Both the position numbers and the translations under genes were made by a program. The notes under the pieces were generated by a model. It searched no databases and was not told where the DNA came from. It was given only the letters and a program-made list of their open reading frames with translations. From Aquincola tertiaricarbonis (GTDB lineage Bacteria; Pseudomonadota; Gammaproteobacteria; Burkholderiales; Burkholderiaceae_C), in the NCBI RefSeq assembly GCF_000969605.1, contig NZ_JZUE01000003.1, forward strand, positions 124,001-188,000: a DNA stretch of 64,000 nt, in the 5' to 3' direction. This document shows, piece by piece, positions 37,524-49,827 of this stretch. How positions within the stretch are numbered: position 1 is the first letter of the stretch; each line of letters starts with the position of its first letter.

Positions 37524-38606
37524 ATGTCCCAGCCCGCGCCAGCCCCCATTTCCGACCTGCACATCGCCCGCGCCGAGGTGCTGCCCGAGCCCCGCGCGCT
37601 GCGCGAGGCCCTGCCGGCCGGTGAGGCCGAAGCCGCGCACATCCGCCAGTCGCGCGAGGCCGTGCGCGCCATCCTGCGCGGCGAGGACGACCGGCTGCTG
37701 GTGATCGCCGGCCCCTGTTCCATCCACGATCCGGACAGCGCGCTGGAATACGCCGGCCGCCTCTTGCCGCTGGCCCGGCGGCTGCAGGGCGACCTGCTGG
37801 TGGTGATGCGGGTGTACTTCGAGAAGCCGCGCACCCGCATGGGCTGGAAGGGCCTGATCTACGACCCCGGGCTGGACGGCAGCGGCGATATCGGCCGCGG
37901 CCTGCACGAGGCCCGCCGGCTGCTGCTGGCCTGCGCGCGCATGGGCATGCCCACCGCCTCGGAGATCCTGGACCTGGTGACGCCGCAGTACTACGCCGAG
38001 CTGCTGACCTGGGGCGCCATCGGCGCACGCACCGTGGAAAGCCCGCTGCATCGGCAGATGGCCTCGGCGCTGTCGGCGCCGGTGGGCTTCAAGAACACCA
38101 CCTACGGCGGCCTGGCGCCGGCCATCGACGCCATCCATGTGGCAATGCAGCCGCACACCTTTCCGTCCGTCTCGCTGGAGGGGCGGGCGATGGTGGTCAC
38201 CACCACCGGCAATCCGGACGGCCACCTGATCCTGCGCGGCGGCAGCGACGGCCCCAACTACGGTGCCGAGCATGTGGCCCGTGCCGCGCAGGCGCTGCGC
38301 GAATCCGGCCTGCCGGAGCGCGTGGTGATCGACTGCAGCCACGGCAACAGCAGCAAGGACTATGCACGCCAGCCGCTGGTGGCCGCCGACGTGGCAGGCC
38401 AGGTGGCGGCCGGCGCGGCCGTGCCTTGCGGCGTGATGCTGGAGAGCCACCTGGTGGAAGGCCGGCAGGACATCACCCACGGCCACCAGGGCCTGCGCCA
38501 CGGCCAGAGCGTGACCGACGCCTGCATCGGCTGGGACGCCACCGTCGGCGCGCTGGAAGGCCTGGCCGCCGCGGTGCGGGCCCGCCGCCTGCTCCAGCCC
38601 GCCTGA
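37524..38606 (+). CDS. aroG: 3-deoxy-7-phosphoheptulonate (DAHP) synthase, class I
   Basis: The enzyme condenses phosphoenolpyruvate and erythrose 4-phosphate in the first step of aromatic amino acid synthesis. The 360-residue product has LLVIAGPCSIHD, MRVYFEKPRTRMGWKGLIYDP, ARTVESPLHRQMASALSAPVGFKN, and the metal-binding HGNSSKD, all typical of the AroF/G/H type. Which aromatic amino acid inhibits it cannot be read from the sequence, so the aroG name is provisional. It begins 31 bases after the DUF1127 gene. Confidence 0.95.
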   Translation: MSQPAPAPISDLHIARAEVLPEPRALREALPAGEAEAAHIRQSREAVRAILRGEDDRLLVIAGPCSIHDPDSALEYAGRLLPLARRLQGDLLVVMRVYFEKPRTRMGWKGLIYDPGLDGSGDIGRGLHEARRLLLACARMGMPTASEILDLVTPQYYAELLTWGAIGARTVESPLHRQMASALSAPVGFKNTTYGGLAPAIDAIHVAMQPHTFPSVSLEGRAMVVTTTGNPDGHLILRGGSDGPNYGAEHVARAAQALRESGLPERVVIDCSHGNSSKDYARQPLVAADVAGQVAAGAAVPCGVMLESHLVEGRQDITHGHQGLRHGQSVTDACIGWDATVGALEGLAAAVRARRLLQPA

Positions 38607-38627
38607 AGACTTCCGCCAGGACGCCAC

Positions 38628-40049
38628 ATGACCCCGATTGCCCTCGACACCCTGCGCGCCGCCTTTGCCGGCCGCCTGCTCACCGCGCCCGACGAGATGG
38701 CGCCCTTTCTCACCGACTGGCGCGGCAAGTGGCACGGCGCCGCCATCGCCGTGGCCCAGCCCGACAGTGCCGCCGACGTGGCGGCGGTGATGGCCTGGTG
38801 CCACGAGCGGCAGGTGCCGGTGGTGCCGCAGGGCGGCAACACCGGGCTGTCCGGCGGCGCCACGCCGGACGACAGCGGTCGCGCGCTGGTGCTGTCGCTG
38901 GCACGGCTGAACAAGGTGCGCCGCATCGACACGCAGAACAACACGATGGAGGTGGAAGCCGGCGTCACGCTGCAGCAGGTGCAGGACGCGGCGGCGGAGG
39001 CCGGGCGCCTCTTTCCGCTGAGCCTGGCGGCCGAGGGCACCTGCACCATCGGCGGCAACCTGGCCACCAATGCCGGCGGCGTGCAGGTGCTGCGCTACGG
39101 CAATGCGCGCGAGCTGTGCCTGGGCCTGGAAGTGGCCACCGCCGACGGCGAGCTGTGGAACGGCCTGCGCGGCCTGCGCAAGGACAACACCGGCTACGAC
39201 CTGCGCGACCTGTTCATCGGCAGTGAAGGCACGCTCGGCGTGATCACCGCGGCCACGCTCAAGCTGTTCCCGCAGCCGGCGGCCAAGGTGGTGGCCTTCG
39301 TCGCCGTGCCCTCGCCGGACGCGGCGCTGTCGCTGCTGGCCCTGGCGCAGTCGAAGCTGGCGGCCAGCCTGACGGCCTTCGAGCTGATCAGCGACGTCTG
39401 CATCGGCCTGGTGCTCAAGCACATGCCCGGCAGCCGCCAGCCGCTGGGCGAGGCCAGCCCCTGGTACGTGCTGCTGGAGGTGTCCGACGCGCATGACGAG
39501 GCACATGCGCAGGCCGCCATCGAAGGGCTGCTGGAAGCCGCGCTCGAAGAGGGCCATGCCACCGACGCGGCGGTGTCCACCTCGCTGGCGCAGTTCGAGG
39601 CGCTGTGGGCGCTGCGCGAGAACATCTCCGAATCGCAGGGCGCCGAAGGCAAGACGATCAAGCACGACATCGCCCTGCCGATCTCGCGGATCCCCGAGTT
39701 CCTGGCCAGCACCGATGCGGCCATCGCCGCGCAGTTCAGCGGGGTGCGCTTGGTCGTGTTCGGCCACCTGGGCGACGGCAACCTGCACTACAACCTGTCG
39801 CCCGCCGAAGACCGCCTGGGCCCGGTGCATGCGCCGGCCTTCGTGGCACTGGAAGGCCCGCTGAACAGGCTGGTGCACGACGCGGTGGCCGCGCGCGGCG
39901 GCTCCATCTCGGCCGAGCACGGCCTGGGCGTACTGCGCCGCGACGAGGCCGCCCGCTACAAGAGCCCCGTCGAGCGGCGCATGATGCAGGCGGTGAAGTT
40001 GGCGCTGGATCCGCTGGGGCTGATGAATCCGGGCAAGCTGCTGGCCTGA
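38628..40049 (+). CDS. FAD-linked 2-hydroxyacid dehydrogenase (D-2-hydroxyglutarate/D-lactate type)
   Basis: The 473-residue product has the FAD_binding_4 domain with the PQGGNTGLSGGATPD diphosphate loop and GGNLATNAGGVQVLRYGNARE. The C-terminal FAD-oxidase domain has FGHLGDGNLHYN (metal-binding His) and SAEHGLGVLRR. This matches GlcD/Dld/D-2-hydroxyglutarate dehydrogenases. D-2-hydroxyglutarate is a plausible substrate because DAHP synthase and serine-pathway side reactions make it, but that link is inference. It begins 22 bases after aroG on the same strand. Confidence 0.9.
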   Translation: MTPIALDTLRAAFAGRLLTAPDEMAPFLTDWRGKWHGAAIAVAQPDSAADVAAVMAWCHERQVPVVPQGGNTGLSGGATPDDSGRALVLSLARLNKVRRIDTQNNTMEVEAGVTLQQVQDAAAEAGRLFPLSLAAEGTCTIGGNLATNAGGVQVLRYGNARELCLGLEVATADGELWNGLRGLRKDNTGYDLRDLFIGSEGTLGVITAATLKLFPQPAAKVVAFVAVPSPDAALSLLALAQSKLAASLTAFELISDVCIGLVLKHMPGSRQPLGEASPWYVLLEVSDAHDEAHAQAAIEGLLEAALEEGHATDAAVSTSLAQFEALWALRENISESQGAEGKTIKHDIALPISRIPEFLASTDAAIAAQFSGVRLVVFGHLGDGNLHYNLSPAEDRLGPVHAPAFVALEGPLNRLVHDAVAARGGSISAEHGLGVLRRDEAARYKSPVERRMMQAVKLALDPLGLMNPGKLLA

Positions 40050-40193
40050 AGGCGCCGCAGGGCCGCGGGTTCCACCCGGCACGCGCCGTCACCTTTGCGA
40101 CCGCCGCCGGCGCCCCGCGGTGGTTCAATCAACCATCGGGCCCCGGCGTTCCTGCGCGGCGGCCCTTGGTGGGCCAGTGCGAAGGAGACAACC

Positions 40194-41447
<1,254 letters not shown>

Positions 41448-41492
41448 CCCGCACCCGGTGCAGGGGTTTGCGCGGCGGCGCAGGATGGCGTC

Positions 41493-41981
41493 ATGACCAG
41501 ACAAGTTGCCCTCCTCGCCGCCGTGCTGCTGGCCGGCTGCGCCAGCTACGGCACCGGCGGCCTGCAGGCCGGCCAGACGGCCGACGAGGTGGCTGCCCGC
41601 ATGGGCGCACCCACCGGCCGCTATACCCTGCCCGACGGCCGCACCCGGCTGGAATACGCCCGCGGGCCCTTCGGCAAGCACACCTACATGGTCGACCTGG
41701 ATGCCCAGGGCCGCGTGCGTTCCTGGGAACAGGTGCTCACCGAGCAGCGGCTGGTGCAGGGCGTGCAGCCCGGCATGCCGGTGGAGGTGCTGCTGCGTGA
41801 GTTCGGCCGCCCGGCGGAGAAGCGTTCCGGCGGCCGCCAGGGCGGCGAGGTGTGGTCGTACCGCTACGATGCCTGGGGCTGCTTCTGGTACCAGGTGTCC
41901 GTCACCGATGGCCAGGTGCGCAGCGCGTCGCCGGGCATCGACCCGCTGTGCGACGTGGGCAACGACAGCAAACCTTCATGA
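41493..41981 (+). CDS. BamE/OmlA-like small lipoprotein
   Basis: The 162-residue product has the lipobox LLAGC (Cys16-17 region), so it is a lipoprotein with an Asn-free +2 residue (Ala) pointing to the outer membrane. Two related halves can be seen: GLQAGQTADEVAARMGAPTGRYTLPDGRTRLEY and VQPGMPVEVLLREFGRPAEKRSGGRQGGEVWSY. Each resembles a SmpA/OmlA (BamE) unit. BamE itself is usually about 110 residues, so this is a paralogue rather than a certain Bam component. It overlaps the next gene by 4 bases. Confidence 0.8.
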   Translation: MTRQVALLAAVLLAGCASYGTGGLQAGQTADEVAARMGAPTGRYTLPDGRTRLEYARGPFGKHTYMVDLDAQGRVRSWEQVLTEQRLVQGVQPGMPVEVLLREFGRPAEKRSGGRQGGEVWSYRYDAWGCFWYQVSVTDGQVRSASPGIDPLCDVGNDSKPS

Positions 41982-42328
41982 CGATCACGCTCTACGGCAT
42001 TCCCAATTGCGACACGGTGAAGAAGGCCCGCGACTGGCTGGAACGCCACGACGTGCCCTACCAGTTCCACGACTTCAAGAAGGCCGGCGTGCCGGCCGAC
42101 CGGCTGGCGCACTGGCTGCAGGCGGCCGGCTGGGACACGCTGCTCAACCGCAAGGGCACCACCTGGCGCAAGCTGGATGACGACACCCGCGCCGCGGCGG
42201 TGGATGCGGCCAGCGCTTCCCGGTTGATGGTGGCGCAGCCCAGCGTCATCAAGCGCCCGGTGGTGGAGTGGGCCGACGGCACGGTGACCGTGGGCTTCGA
42301 TGCGGCCGACTGGGCGGCCCGCGCCTGA
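41978..42328 (+). CDS. ArsC/Spx-family reductase-like protein (YffB type)
   Basis: The 116-residue product has the thioredoxin-like N terminus TLYGIPNCDTVKKARDWLE with a single N-terminal Cys followed by Asp, FHDFKKAG, and PSVIKRPVVEW, all typical of the YffB branch of the arsenate reductase family. YffB-like proteins are believed to be glutathione-dependent thiol reductases rather than true arsenate reductases. The start is the ATGA overlap with the lipoprotein gene. Confidence 0.9.
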   Translation: MTITLYGIPNCDTVKKARDWLERHDVPYQFHDFKKAGVPADRLAHWLQAAGWDTLLNRKGTTWRKLDDDTRAAAVDAASASRLMVAQPSVIKRPVVEWADGTVTVGFDAADWAARA

Positions 42329-42334
42329 ACCCGC

Positions 42335-43462
42335 CTACAGCGCCAGCTCGAAGCCGGCCTCCGCCACTGCCTGGCCGTTGACCAGCACTTCCACCCGGTG
42401 CCAGCCCGCGTGGTAGCGCCGGGTGGTGATGGGCCTGAGCGCATGGCGCTTGCGCAGCAGGCGTGATTCACCGGCCGCCAGCACCAGCTTCCAGCCCTTG
42501 AACACCTTGGCGGTAGCGCCGCCGCGGGCCTTCACGTGGTGCACCGCATAGTCGATCTCGAGCGACTGCGGCTGCCGGGCGGTGGACTGCAGGCCCACCT
42601 CCAGCGTCACGCCGTCCTCGCCCAGCCGGGCCTGCCCCGGCGTGATGGCCAGCGTGGCGGTGCCGGCCAGCGCCTGGCCCAGCCCCCAGGCGGACAGCAC
42701 GCGCGCATCGCCGCGCTTGATCAGCGTGCGGCTGGCATGGCGCAGCAGCGCGCGGCGCGGTGCCGGCGCACCGGGCAGGTGGGCCGCCAGCCAGTCGGCC
42801 ACCAGGGCGGGATGGTCCTTGGCGATGTCGTTCAGATGGTTGGCCACGCTGCGGCGCACATAGTCGCTCTCGTCGTCCTGCAGGCGTTCCAGCAGCGGCA
42901 GCGTGGGCGAAGGGTCGGCCACCAGGGCCTTGAGCTGCAGGCCCCAGGGCAGGCGCGGCCGGCTGCCTTCGCTCACCAGCCGCCGCACATGCGCGCTGGG
43001 ATCGCCGCACCAGCGCTGCAGCGTGGCCCAGGTGAGCTGCGGATGCGCCACGATGAAGGGCCGCACCGCCCATTCGGCGGTGAAGCGCTGGGTCATCGCA
43101 TGCAGCGCCTGCAGCGCCCGCTCGGGCTGCGCCAATCCGGCCGTGGCCACCCATTCGGTCATCGGCCAGACGATCCAGCCGGCCAGCCCGGCACCGGCCG
43201 CGCTGGTGCTTTCGCCTGGCGCAGCGGGCGGTGCCAGGCTGCGTTCCAGCAGGCTGCAGGCGGCGTCGAAGTCGGCGGGCAGGGTGGACTGCAAGGCGGC
43301 GGCCAGCTGTCTGGCGCGTGCCTTCAGTTCCAGCGAATGAAGGCCCTGCAGGGCCTGCTGCTCGAAGCGCGCCCGGTCAAAGCCGGGCCAGGTGCGCTGC
43401 AACTGCTCGCCGGCCTCGCGCACCCGCGCTTCGCCCAGCAGGTTCTTGAACGGTTCTGCCAT
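42335..43462 (-). CDS. AlkD-like DNA alkylation repair family protein with a C-terminal beta domain
   Basis: The first 260 or so residues are helical HEAT-type repeats, seen as VRPFIVAHPQLTWATLQRWC, HVRRLVSEGSRPRLPWG and DESDYVRRSVANHLNDIAKDHPALVADWL, the pattern of the AlkD/AlkC superfamily of alkylpurine glycosylases. The last 100 residues (about 270-375) look like an immunoglobulin-like beta domain, as in AlkC-like proteins. A DNA glycosylase or DNA-binding role for alkylated bases is therefore likely. It is convergent with the ArsC-like gene. Confidence 0.8.
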   Translation of the reverse strand: MAEPFKNLLGEARVREAGEQLQRTWPGFDRARFEQQALQGLHSLELKARARQLAAALQSTLPADFDAACSLLERSLAPPAAPGESTSAAGAGLAGWIVWPMTEWVATAGLAQPERALQALHAMTQRFTAEWAVRPFIVAHPQLTWATLQRWCGDPSAHVRRLVSEGSRPRLPWGLQLKALVADPSPTLPLLERLQDDESDYVRRSVANHLNDIAKDHPALVADWLAAHLPGAPAPRRALLRHASRTLIKRGDARVLSAWGLGQALAGTATLAITPGQARLGEDGVTLEVGLQSTARQPQSLEIDYAVHHVKARGGATAKVFKGWKLVLAAGESRLLRKRHALRPITTRRYHAGWHRVEVLVNGQAVAEAGFELAL

Positions 43463-43481
43463 GCCGGCAGGTTAGCGCTCC

Positions 43482-44624
43482 TCAGGCCTCGGCCAGCGCG
43501 GTGAACGTCTGCGTCTGGTGGTGCAGCTGGGCACCGCCGGCGCCGCCCACCGGCAGGCCCACCTCGCCGAACGAATGGAAGCCCACCTGCGCGGTGCCGG
43601 CCAGCTCGGCCGGGCGCAGGCCGGTACAAGGCGAGCAGCCCGCCTCGGCCTGCAGCCACTGCCGCGCCGGGCAGCCCACCGAGATCATCACGCTGCGCGC
43701 ACCCGGCGGCAGCGCCGCGAGGGCCTGGTGGGCGGCACGTTCGCTGCTGCCTTGCAGGTCGTCGGGGCGGGCGTGCATCAACCGCACCACGGCTCCCTCG
43801 GGCACGCTGCCGCTGAGCACCAGCGCACCGCGGCATTCGTCCACCGCCAGCACGCTGCGGATGGAGGGTGCACCGCCCGCCGCGTCGGTGACGGCCAGCG
43901 GATAGGCCAGCGCGACGCCGGGCAGGCTGCCGGCGTGTTCGCCCAGGTGGCGCTTGTATTCGGCCAGCGCCGGCCGGCCGGCGATCTCGTACAGCACCTT
44001 GCCGCAGGCCCGGGTGACCGGCAGCGGCAGGCTCAGGCACTGCCAGCCGCGGGCATGGCCCTGGCCGAAGCGCAACCGCTCGCCATACAGGCCGATGACG
44101 CAGGCGCGGGCCGGGGCGGGCAGGTGGCCGTCGGCACCGTAGACCCAGGCCTTGGCCAGGCCCGCGCGGTCGCCGGCCAGGCCGCCGGCCAGCATCACGC
44201 AGCGGGGCAGGCTGCCGCGCAGGCCGCGCAGCAGGGCTTCGCCATCGATGCCTTCGCCGTCGCCCAGCAGGAAGGCCATGCGCAGGCCGCCTTGCGGGAG
44301 CTGGGCGCCGAGGGCGGCGCCCATCAGCGCGCTGTCCTCGCGGCGGCGCACGGTCAGGGTGGCGGCCGCCAGGCGTGCATGCTCGAAGCGCAGCACTGCC
44401 ACGTTCAGCGCTGCGTCGGCGCAGCCTTCACCGCCGCCATCGGACGAGCAGCCCGCATGCACCGACTGCGGAAATGCATCGGCCAGGGCAAAGAAGGGCT
44501 CCGGATCGTCGGCGTAGCGGCTGCCGCCGAACGCCAGCACCAGGGTGCTGCGGCTGTCCAGCGCGATGGGCAGCGGCGGATGCCAGCCGGTGGCGGGGTG
44601 GTACTTCGAAAGGCTGACCTGCAT
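43482..44624 (-). CDS. FIST domain signal-sensing protein
   Basis: The 380-residue protein has a FIST N domain (LVLAFGGSRYADDPEPFFALADAFPQSVHAGCSSDGG, RMAFLLGDGEGIDGEALLRGLRGSLP, MLAGGLAGD) and a FIST_C domain ending FHSFGEVG. FIST proteins are thought to bind small ligands such as amino acids and often sit with signalling enzymes; no kinase or cyclase is next to it here. ATG 44624 is preceded by GGAGG. Two inverted repeats lie in its upstream region. It is on the same strand as, and just after, acnA. Confidence 0.88.
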   Translation of the reverse strand: MQVSLSKYHPATGWHPPLPIALDSRSTLVLAFGGSRYADDPEPFFALADAFPQSVHAGCSSDGGGEGCADAALNVAVLRFEHARLAAATLTVRRREDSALMGAALGAQLPQGGLRMAFLLGDGEGIDGEALLRGLRGSLPRCVMLAGGLAGDRAGLAKAWVYGADGHLPAPARACVIGLYGERLRFGQGHARGWQCLSLPLPVTRACGKVLYEIAGRPALAEYKRHLGEHAGSLPGVALAYPLAVTDAAGGAPSIRSVLAVDECRGALVLSGSVPEGAVVRLMHARPDDLQGSSERAAHQALAALPPGARSVMISVGCPARQWLQAEAGCSPCTGLRPAELAGTAQVGFHSFGEVGLPVGGAGGAQLHHQTQTFTALAEA

Positions 44625-44642
44625 GGCGACCTCCAGCGAAGA

Positions 44643-44665
44643 CACGGTGCCCATCGTGCACCGTG
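44643..44665 (-). repeat. inverted repeat in the FIST gene leader
   Basis: CACGGTGC and GCACCGTG form a perfect 8-bp inverted repeat with a 7-base spacer, centred 30 bases upstream of the FIST start. It could be an operator or a leader hairpin that hides the ribosome binding site region. No regulator can be named. Confidence 0.5.
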
Positions 44666-44682
44666 GTCTGCCGTTCAATCGC

Positions 44683-44708
44683 TAGAAATGACAGTCAAAT
44701 CACTTCTA
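44683..44708. promoter_or_regulatory. imperfect palindrome between acnA and the FIST gene
   Basis: TAGAAATGA (44683-44691) and TCACTTCTA (44700-44708) form 9-bp arms with 8 of 9 matching, and the nested perfect dyad TGAC-A-GTCA lies at 44689-44697. The region is unusually AT-rich for this genome, so it probably holds the FIST promoter. It may instead serve as a weak transcript end for acnA. Confidence 0.45.
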
Positions 44709-44719
44709 TCAAATGATGC

Positions 44720-47455
<2,736 letters not shown>

Positions 47456-47584
47456 GAACAAACTCCGCTGCGGGTGATCGTTTGATTGTGCCGACGGATG
47501 GCCGCAAAGGATGTGCCTCCGCGCAATACTTCACATCCGCTTGCGGCCCGGCCTGCCGAAGAAGCAGGGCAGGAGGGCACCGCC

Positions 47585-48442
47585 ATGCCACACCCGCCAA
47601 GCAGGACCCGTCGCCGCTTGGTGGCTGCGGGCATCGCCTTCATCGCCACGCACGGCCAGGCCGCGCCGCCGCCGCCGCGCATGGTGCTGGCCCGGGAGTT
47701 CCGCGCCGGCGACCATCCCGCCGGCCACCTCGTCAGCGAGAAGTACGACGGCGTGCGCGCCCAGTGGGACGGCCAGGCGCTGCGCTTTCGCGGTGGCGGG
47801 CTGGTCGCCGCGCCCGCCGCCTTCACCGCCCGCCTGCCCGCGGTGCCGCTGGACGGCGAGCTGTGGCTGGGCCGCGGGCGCTTCGATGCGCTGTCCGGTC
47901 TGGTGCGCCAGGCGCGGCCCGACGATGCCGGCTGGCAGGCCTTGCGCTACATGGTGTTCGAGCTGCCCGGCGGGGCCGGCAGCTTCGAGCAGCGGGCCGC
48001 CGAGATCGACCGCCTGGCCCGCGCCGTGGCCTGGCCGCAGCTGGTGGCGGTGCCGCATGAGCGCATCGCCGAGCCCGCCGCGCTGATGCGCCGGCTCGCC
48101 GAGGTAACGCGGGCCGGTGGCGAAGGCCTGATGCTGCACCGGGCCGATGCGCCCTACGTCACCGGCCGCACCGACGTGCTGCTCAAGCTCAAGCCCGAGC
48201 AGGACGCCGAGGCGCAGGTGATCGGCCACCGCCCGGGCCAGGGCCGCCATGCGGGCCGGCTGGGGGCGCTGCAGGTGCGCACGCCCGAAGGCATCGTGTT
48301 CGAGATCGGCACCGGCCTCACCGACGCGCAGCGCGATGCGCCGCCGCCGGTGGGCGCCTGGGTTACCTACCGCCACCGCGGCTTCACCGCCCGGGGCGTG
48401 CCGCGGTTCGCCAGTTTCCTGCGGGTGCGGGTGCTGCCGTGA
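47585..48442 (+). CDS. ligE: exported ATP-dependent DNA ligase (Lig E type)
   Basis: The 285-residue protein has a signal peptide (RTRRRL, a hydrophobic stretch, GQAAPPP) followed by a minimal ATP-dependent ligase. Motif I KYDGVR holds the adenylated Lys; LDGELW is motif III, YMVFELP motif IIIa, GEGLMLH motif IV and LLKLKPEQDAEA motif V. An OB domain follows (GALQVRTPEGIVFEIGTGL). This small two-domain form with a leader is Lig E, known from naturally competent Gram-negatives and thought to repair incoming DNA in the periplasm. ATG 47585 follows AGGAGGG. An amidase gene follows 20 bases later. Confidence 0.9.
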   Translation: MPHPPSRTRRRLVAAGIAFIATHGQAAPPPPRMVLAREFRAGDHPAGHLVSEKYDGVRAQWDGQALRFRGGGLVAAPAAFTARLPAVPLDGELWLGRGRFDALSGLVRQARPDDAGWQALRYMVFELPGGAGSFEQRAAEIDRLARAVAWPQLVAVPHERIAEPAALMRRLAEVTRAGGEGLMLHRADAPYVTGRTDVLLKLKPEQDAEAQVIGHRPGQGRHAGRLGALQVRTPEGIVFEIGTGLTDAQRDAPPPVGAWVTYRHRGFTARGVPRFASFLRVRVLP

Positions 48443-48462
48443 TGTGCGGCAAACTCGGTGGC

Positions 48463-49827
48463 ATGAGCATGAAGAACACGGCGCTGCCGCGCATCGAGGT
48501 GCTGCGGGCGCAGATCCGCCGCGGCGACACCACCCATGAAGCCCTGGTGTCCCGGGCCCTCGCCAGTGCCGAGCTGCCGGCCGCGCGCCATGTGTTCACG
48601 CGCCTGCATGCCGACGCCGCGCTGGCCGCCGCCCGCCATGCCGATGCGGCGCTGAAGGCCGGGGTGCAGCTGCCGCCGCTGGCGGGCCTGCCGCTGAGCA
48701 TCAAGGACCTGTACGACGTGGCCGGCGAGACCACGCTGGCCGGCTCCGTCGCCTGCCGCGACGAGCCGCCCGCCGCGGCCGACGCGCCGGTGGTGGCGCG
48801 GCTGCGGCAGCAGAGCGCGGCGCTGGTCGGCAAGACCAACATGACCGAGTTCGCCTTCTCCGGCGTGGGCATCAACCCGCACCACGGCACGCCGCGCAAT
48901 GCGGCCGATGCGCAGGTGGCGCGCATCCCGGGTGGCTCGTCGTCGGGTGCGGCGGTGTCGGTGGCCCTGGGCCTGGCGGTGGCCGGCCTGGGCTCGGACA
49001 CCGGCGGCTCCATCCGCATCCCGGCCGCGCTCAACGGGCTGGTGGGCTTCAAGAACACCCAGGCGCGCGTGCCACGGGTGGGCGCCTTCGAGCTCTCCCG
49101 CACGCTGGACACGGTGTGTGCGATGGCCCGCTGCGTGGACGACTGCCTGCTGGTGGATGCCGCCATCGCCGATGCGCCGCTGGCGGTGCGCCGCCGACCG
49201 GCCGCCGGCCTGCGACTGGCGGTGCCGCAGACGCTGGTGCTCGACGGCCTGGACGCCACCGTGGCCCATGCCTTCGATCGGGCGCTGCAGCGGCTGTCGC
49301 GCGCCGGTGTGCTGGTCGAGTCCATCCCGCTCACCGAGCTGGCCGAGATCGGCCGGCTCAATGCGCCCGGCGGCTTCTCGTCGGTGGAGGCTTTCGCGGT
49401 GCACCGCCAGCGGCTGGCCACCCGACGGGCCGAATTCGACCCCCGCGTGGCCGCCCGCATCGCCCTGGGCGAGCCGGTGAGTGCGGCCGACTACATCGGC
49501 CTGCACGACCGCCGCCGCGACTGGATCGCGCGGGTGGAAACCCGGCTGCAGGGCTTCGATGCGCTGCTGTGTCCCACGGTGCCGATGGTGGCGCCGCCCA
49601 TCGCGGAACTGGCGGCGTCGGACGAGGCCTTCTTCCGCGCCAACGGCCTGCTGCTGCGCAACACCTTCGCCATCAACTACCTGGACGGCTGCGCCTTCAG
49701 CCTGCCGTGCCAGGCGCCGGACGAGCTGCCGGTGGGGTTGATGCTGTCCTCGGTGCGCGGCGACGACGCGCGGCTGGCTGCGGTGGCCCTGGCCGTGGAA
49801 GCGGTGCTCGAAGGAGAGGGCGCATGA
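48463..49827 (+). CDS. amidase signature-family enzyme
   Basis: The 454-residue product has the Ser-cisSer-Lys triad: Lys in LPLSIKDLYD, cis-Ser in PGGSSSGAA, and Ser in GSDTGGSIRIPAALNGLVGFKNT. These hydrolyse amides such as indoleacetamide or aryl amides; the GatA-specific partner genes are absent, so a stand-alone amidase is likely. Starts at GTG 48439 or ATG 48442, overlapping the ligase stop, are possible; ATG 48463 gives a family-like N terminus. It overlaps the exonuclease I gene by 4 bases. Confidence 0.88.
   Translation: MSMKNTALPRIEVLRAQIRRGDTTHEALVSRALASAELPAARHVFTRLHADAALAAARHADAALKAGVQLPPLAGLPLSIKDLYDVAGETTLAGSVACRDEPPAAADAPVVARLRQQSAALVGKTNMTEFAFSGVGINPHHGTPRNAADAQVARIPGGSSSGAAVSVALGLAVAGLGSDTGGSIRIPAALNGLVGFKNTQARVPRVGAFELSRTLDTVCAMARCVDDCLLVDAAIADAPLAVRRRPAAGLRLAVPQTLVLDGLDATVAHAFDRALQRLSRAGVLVESIPLTELAEIGRLNAPGGFSSVEAFAVHRQRLATRRAEFDPRVAARIALGEPVSAADYIGLHDRRRDWIARVETRLQGFDALLCPTVPMVAPPIAELAASDEAFFRANGLLLRNTFAINYLDGCAFSLPCQAPDELPVGLMLSSVRGDDARLAAVALAVEAVLEGEGA

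Noticed and set aside
47509-47538. GGATGTG...CACATCC inverted repeat between acnA and ligE
   Set aside because: The 7-bp arms are 16 bases apart with no nested symmetry, so it could easily arise by chance.
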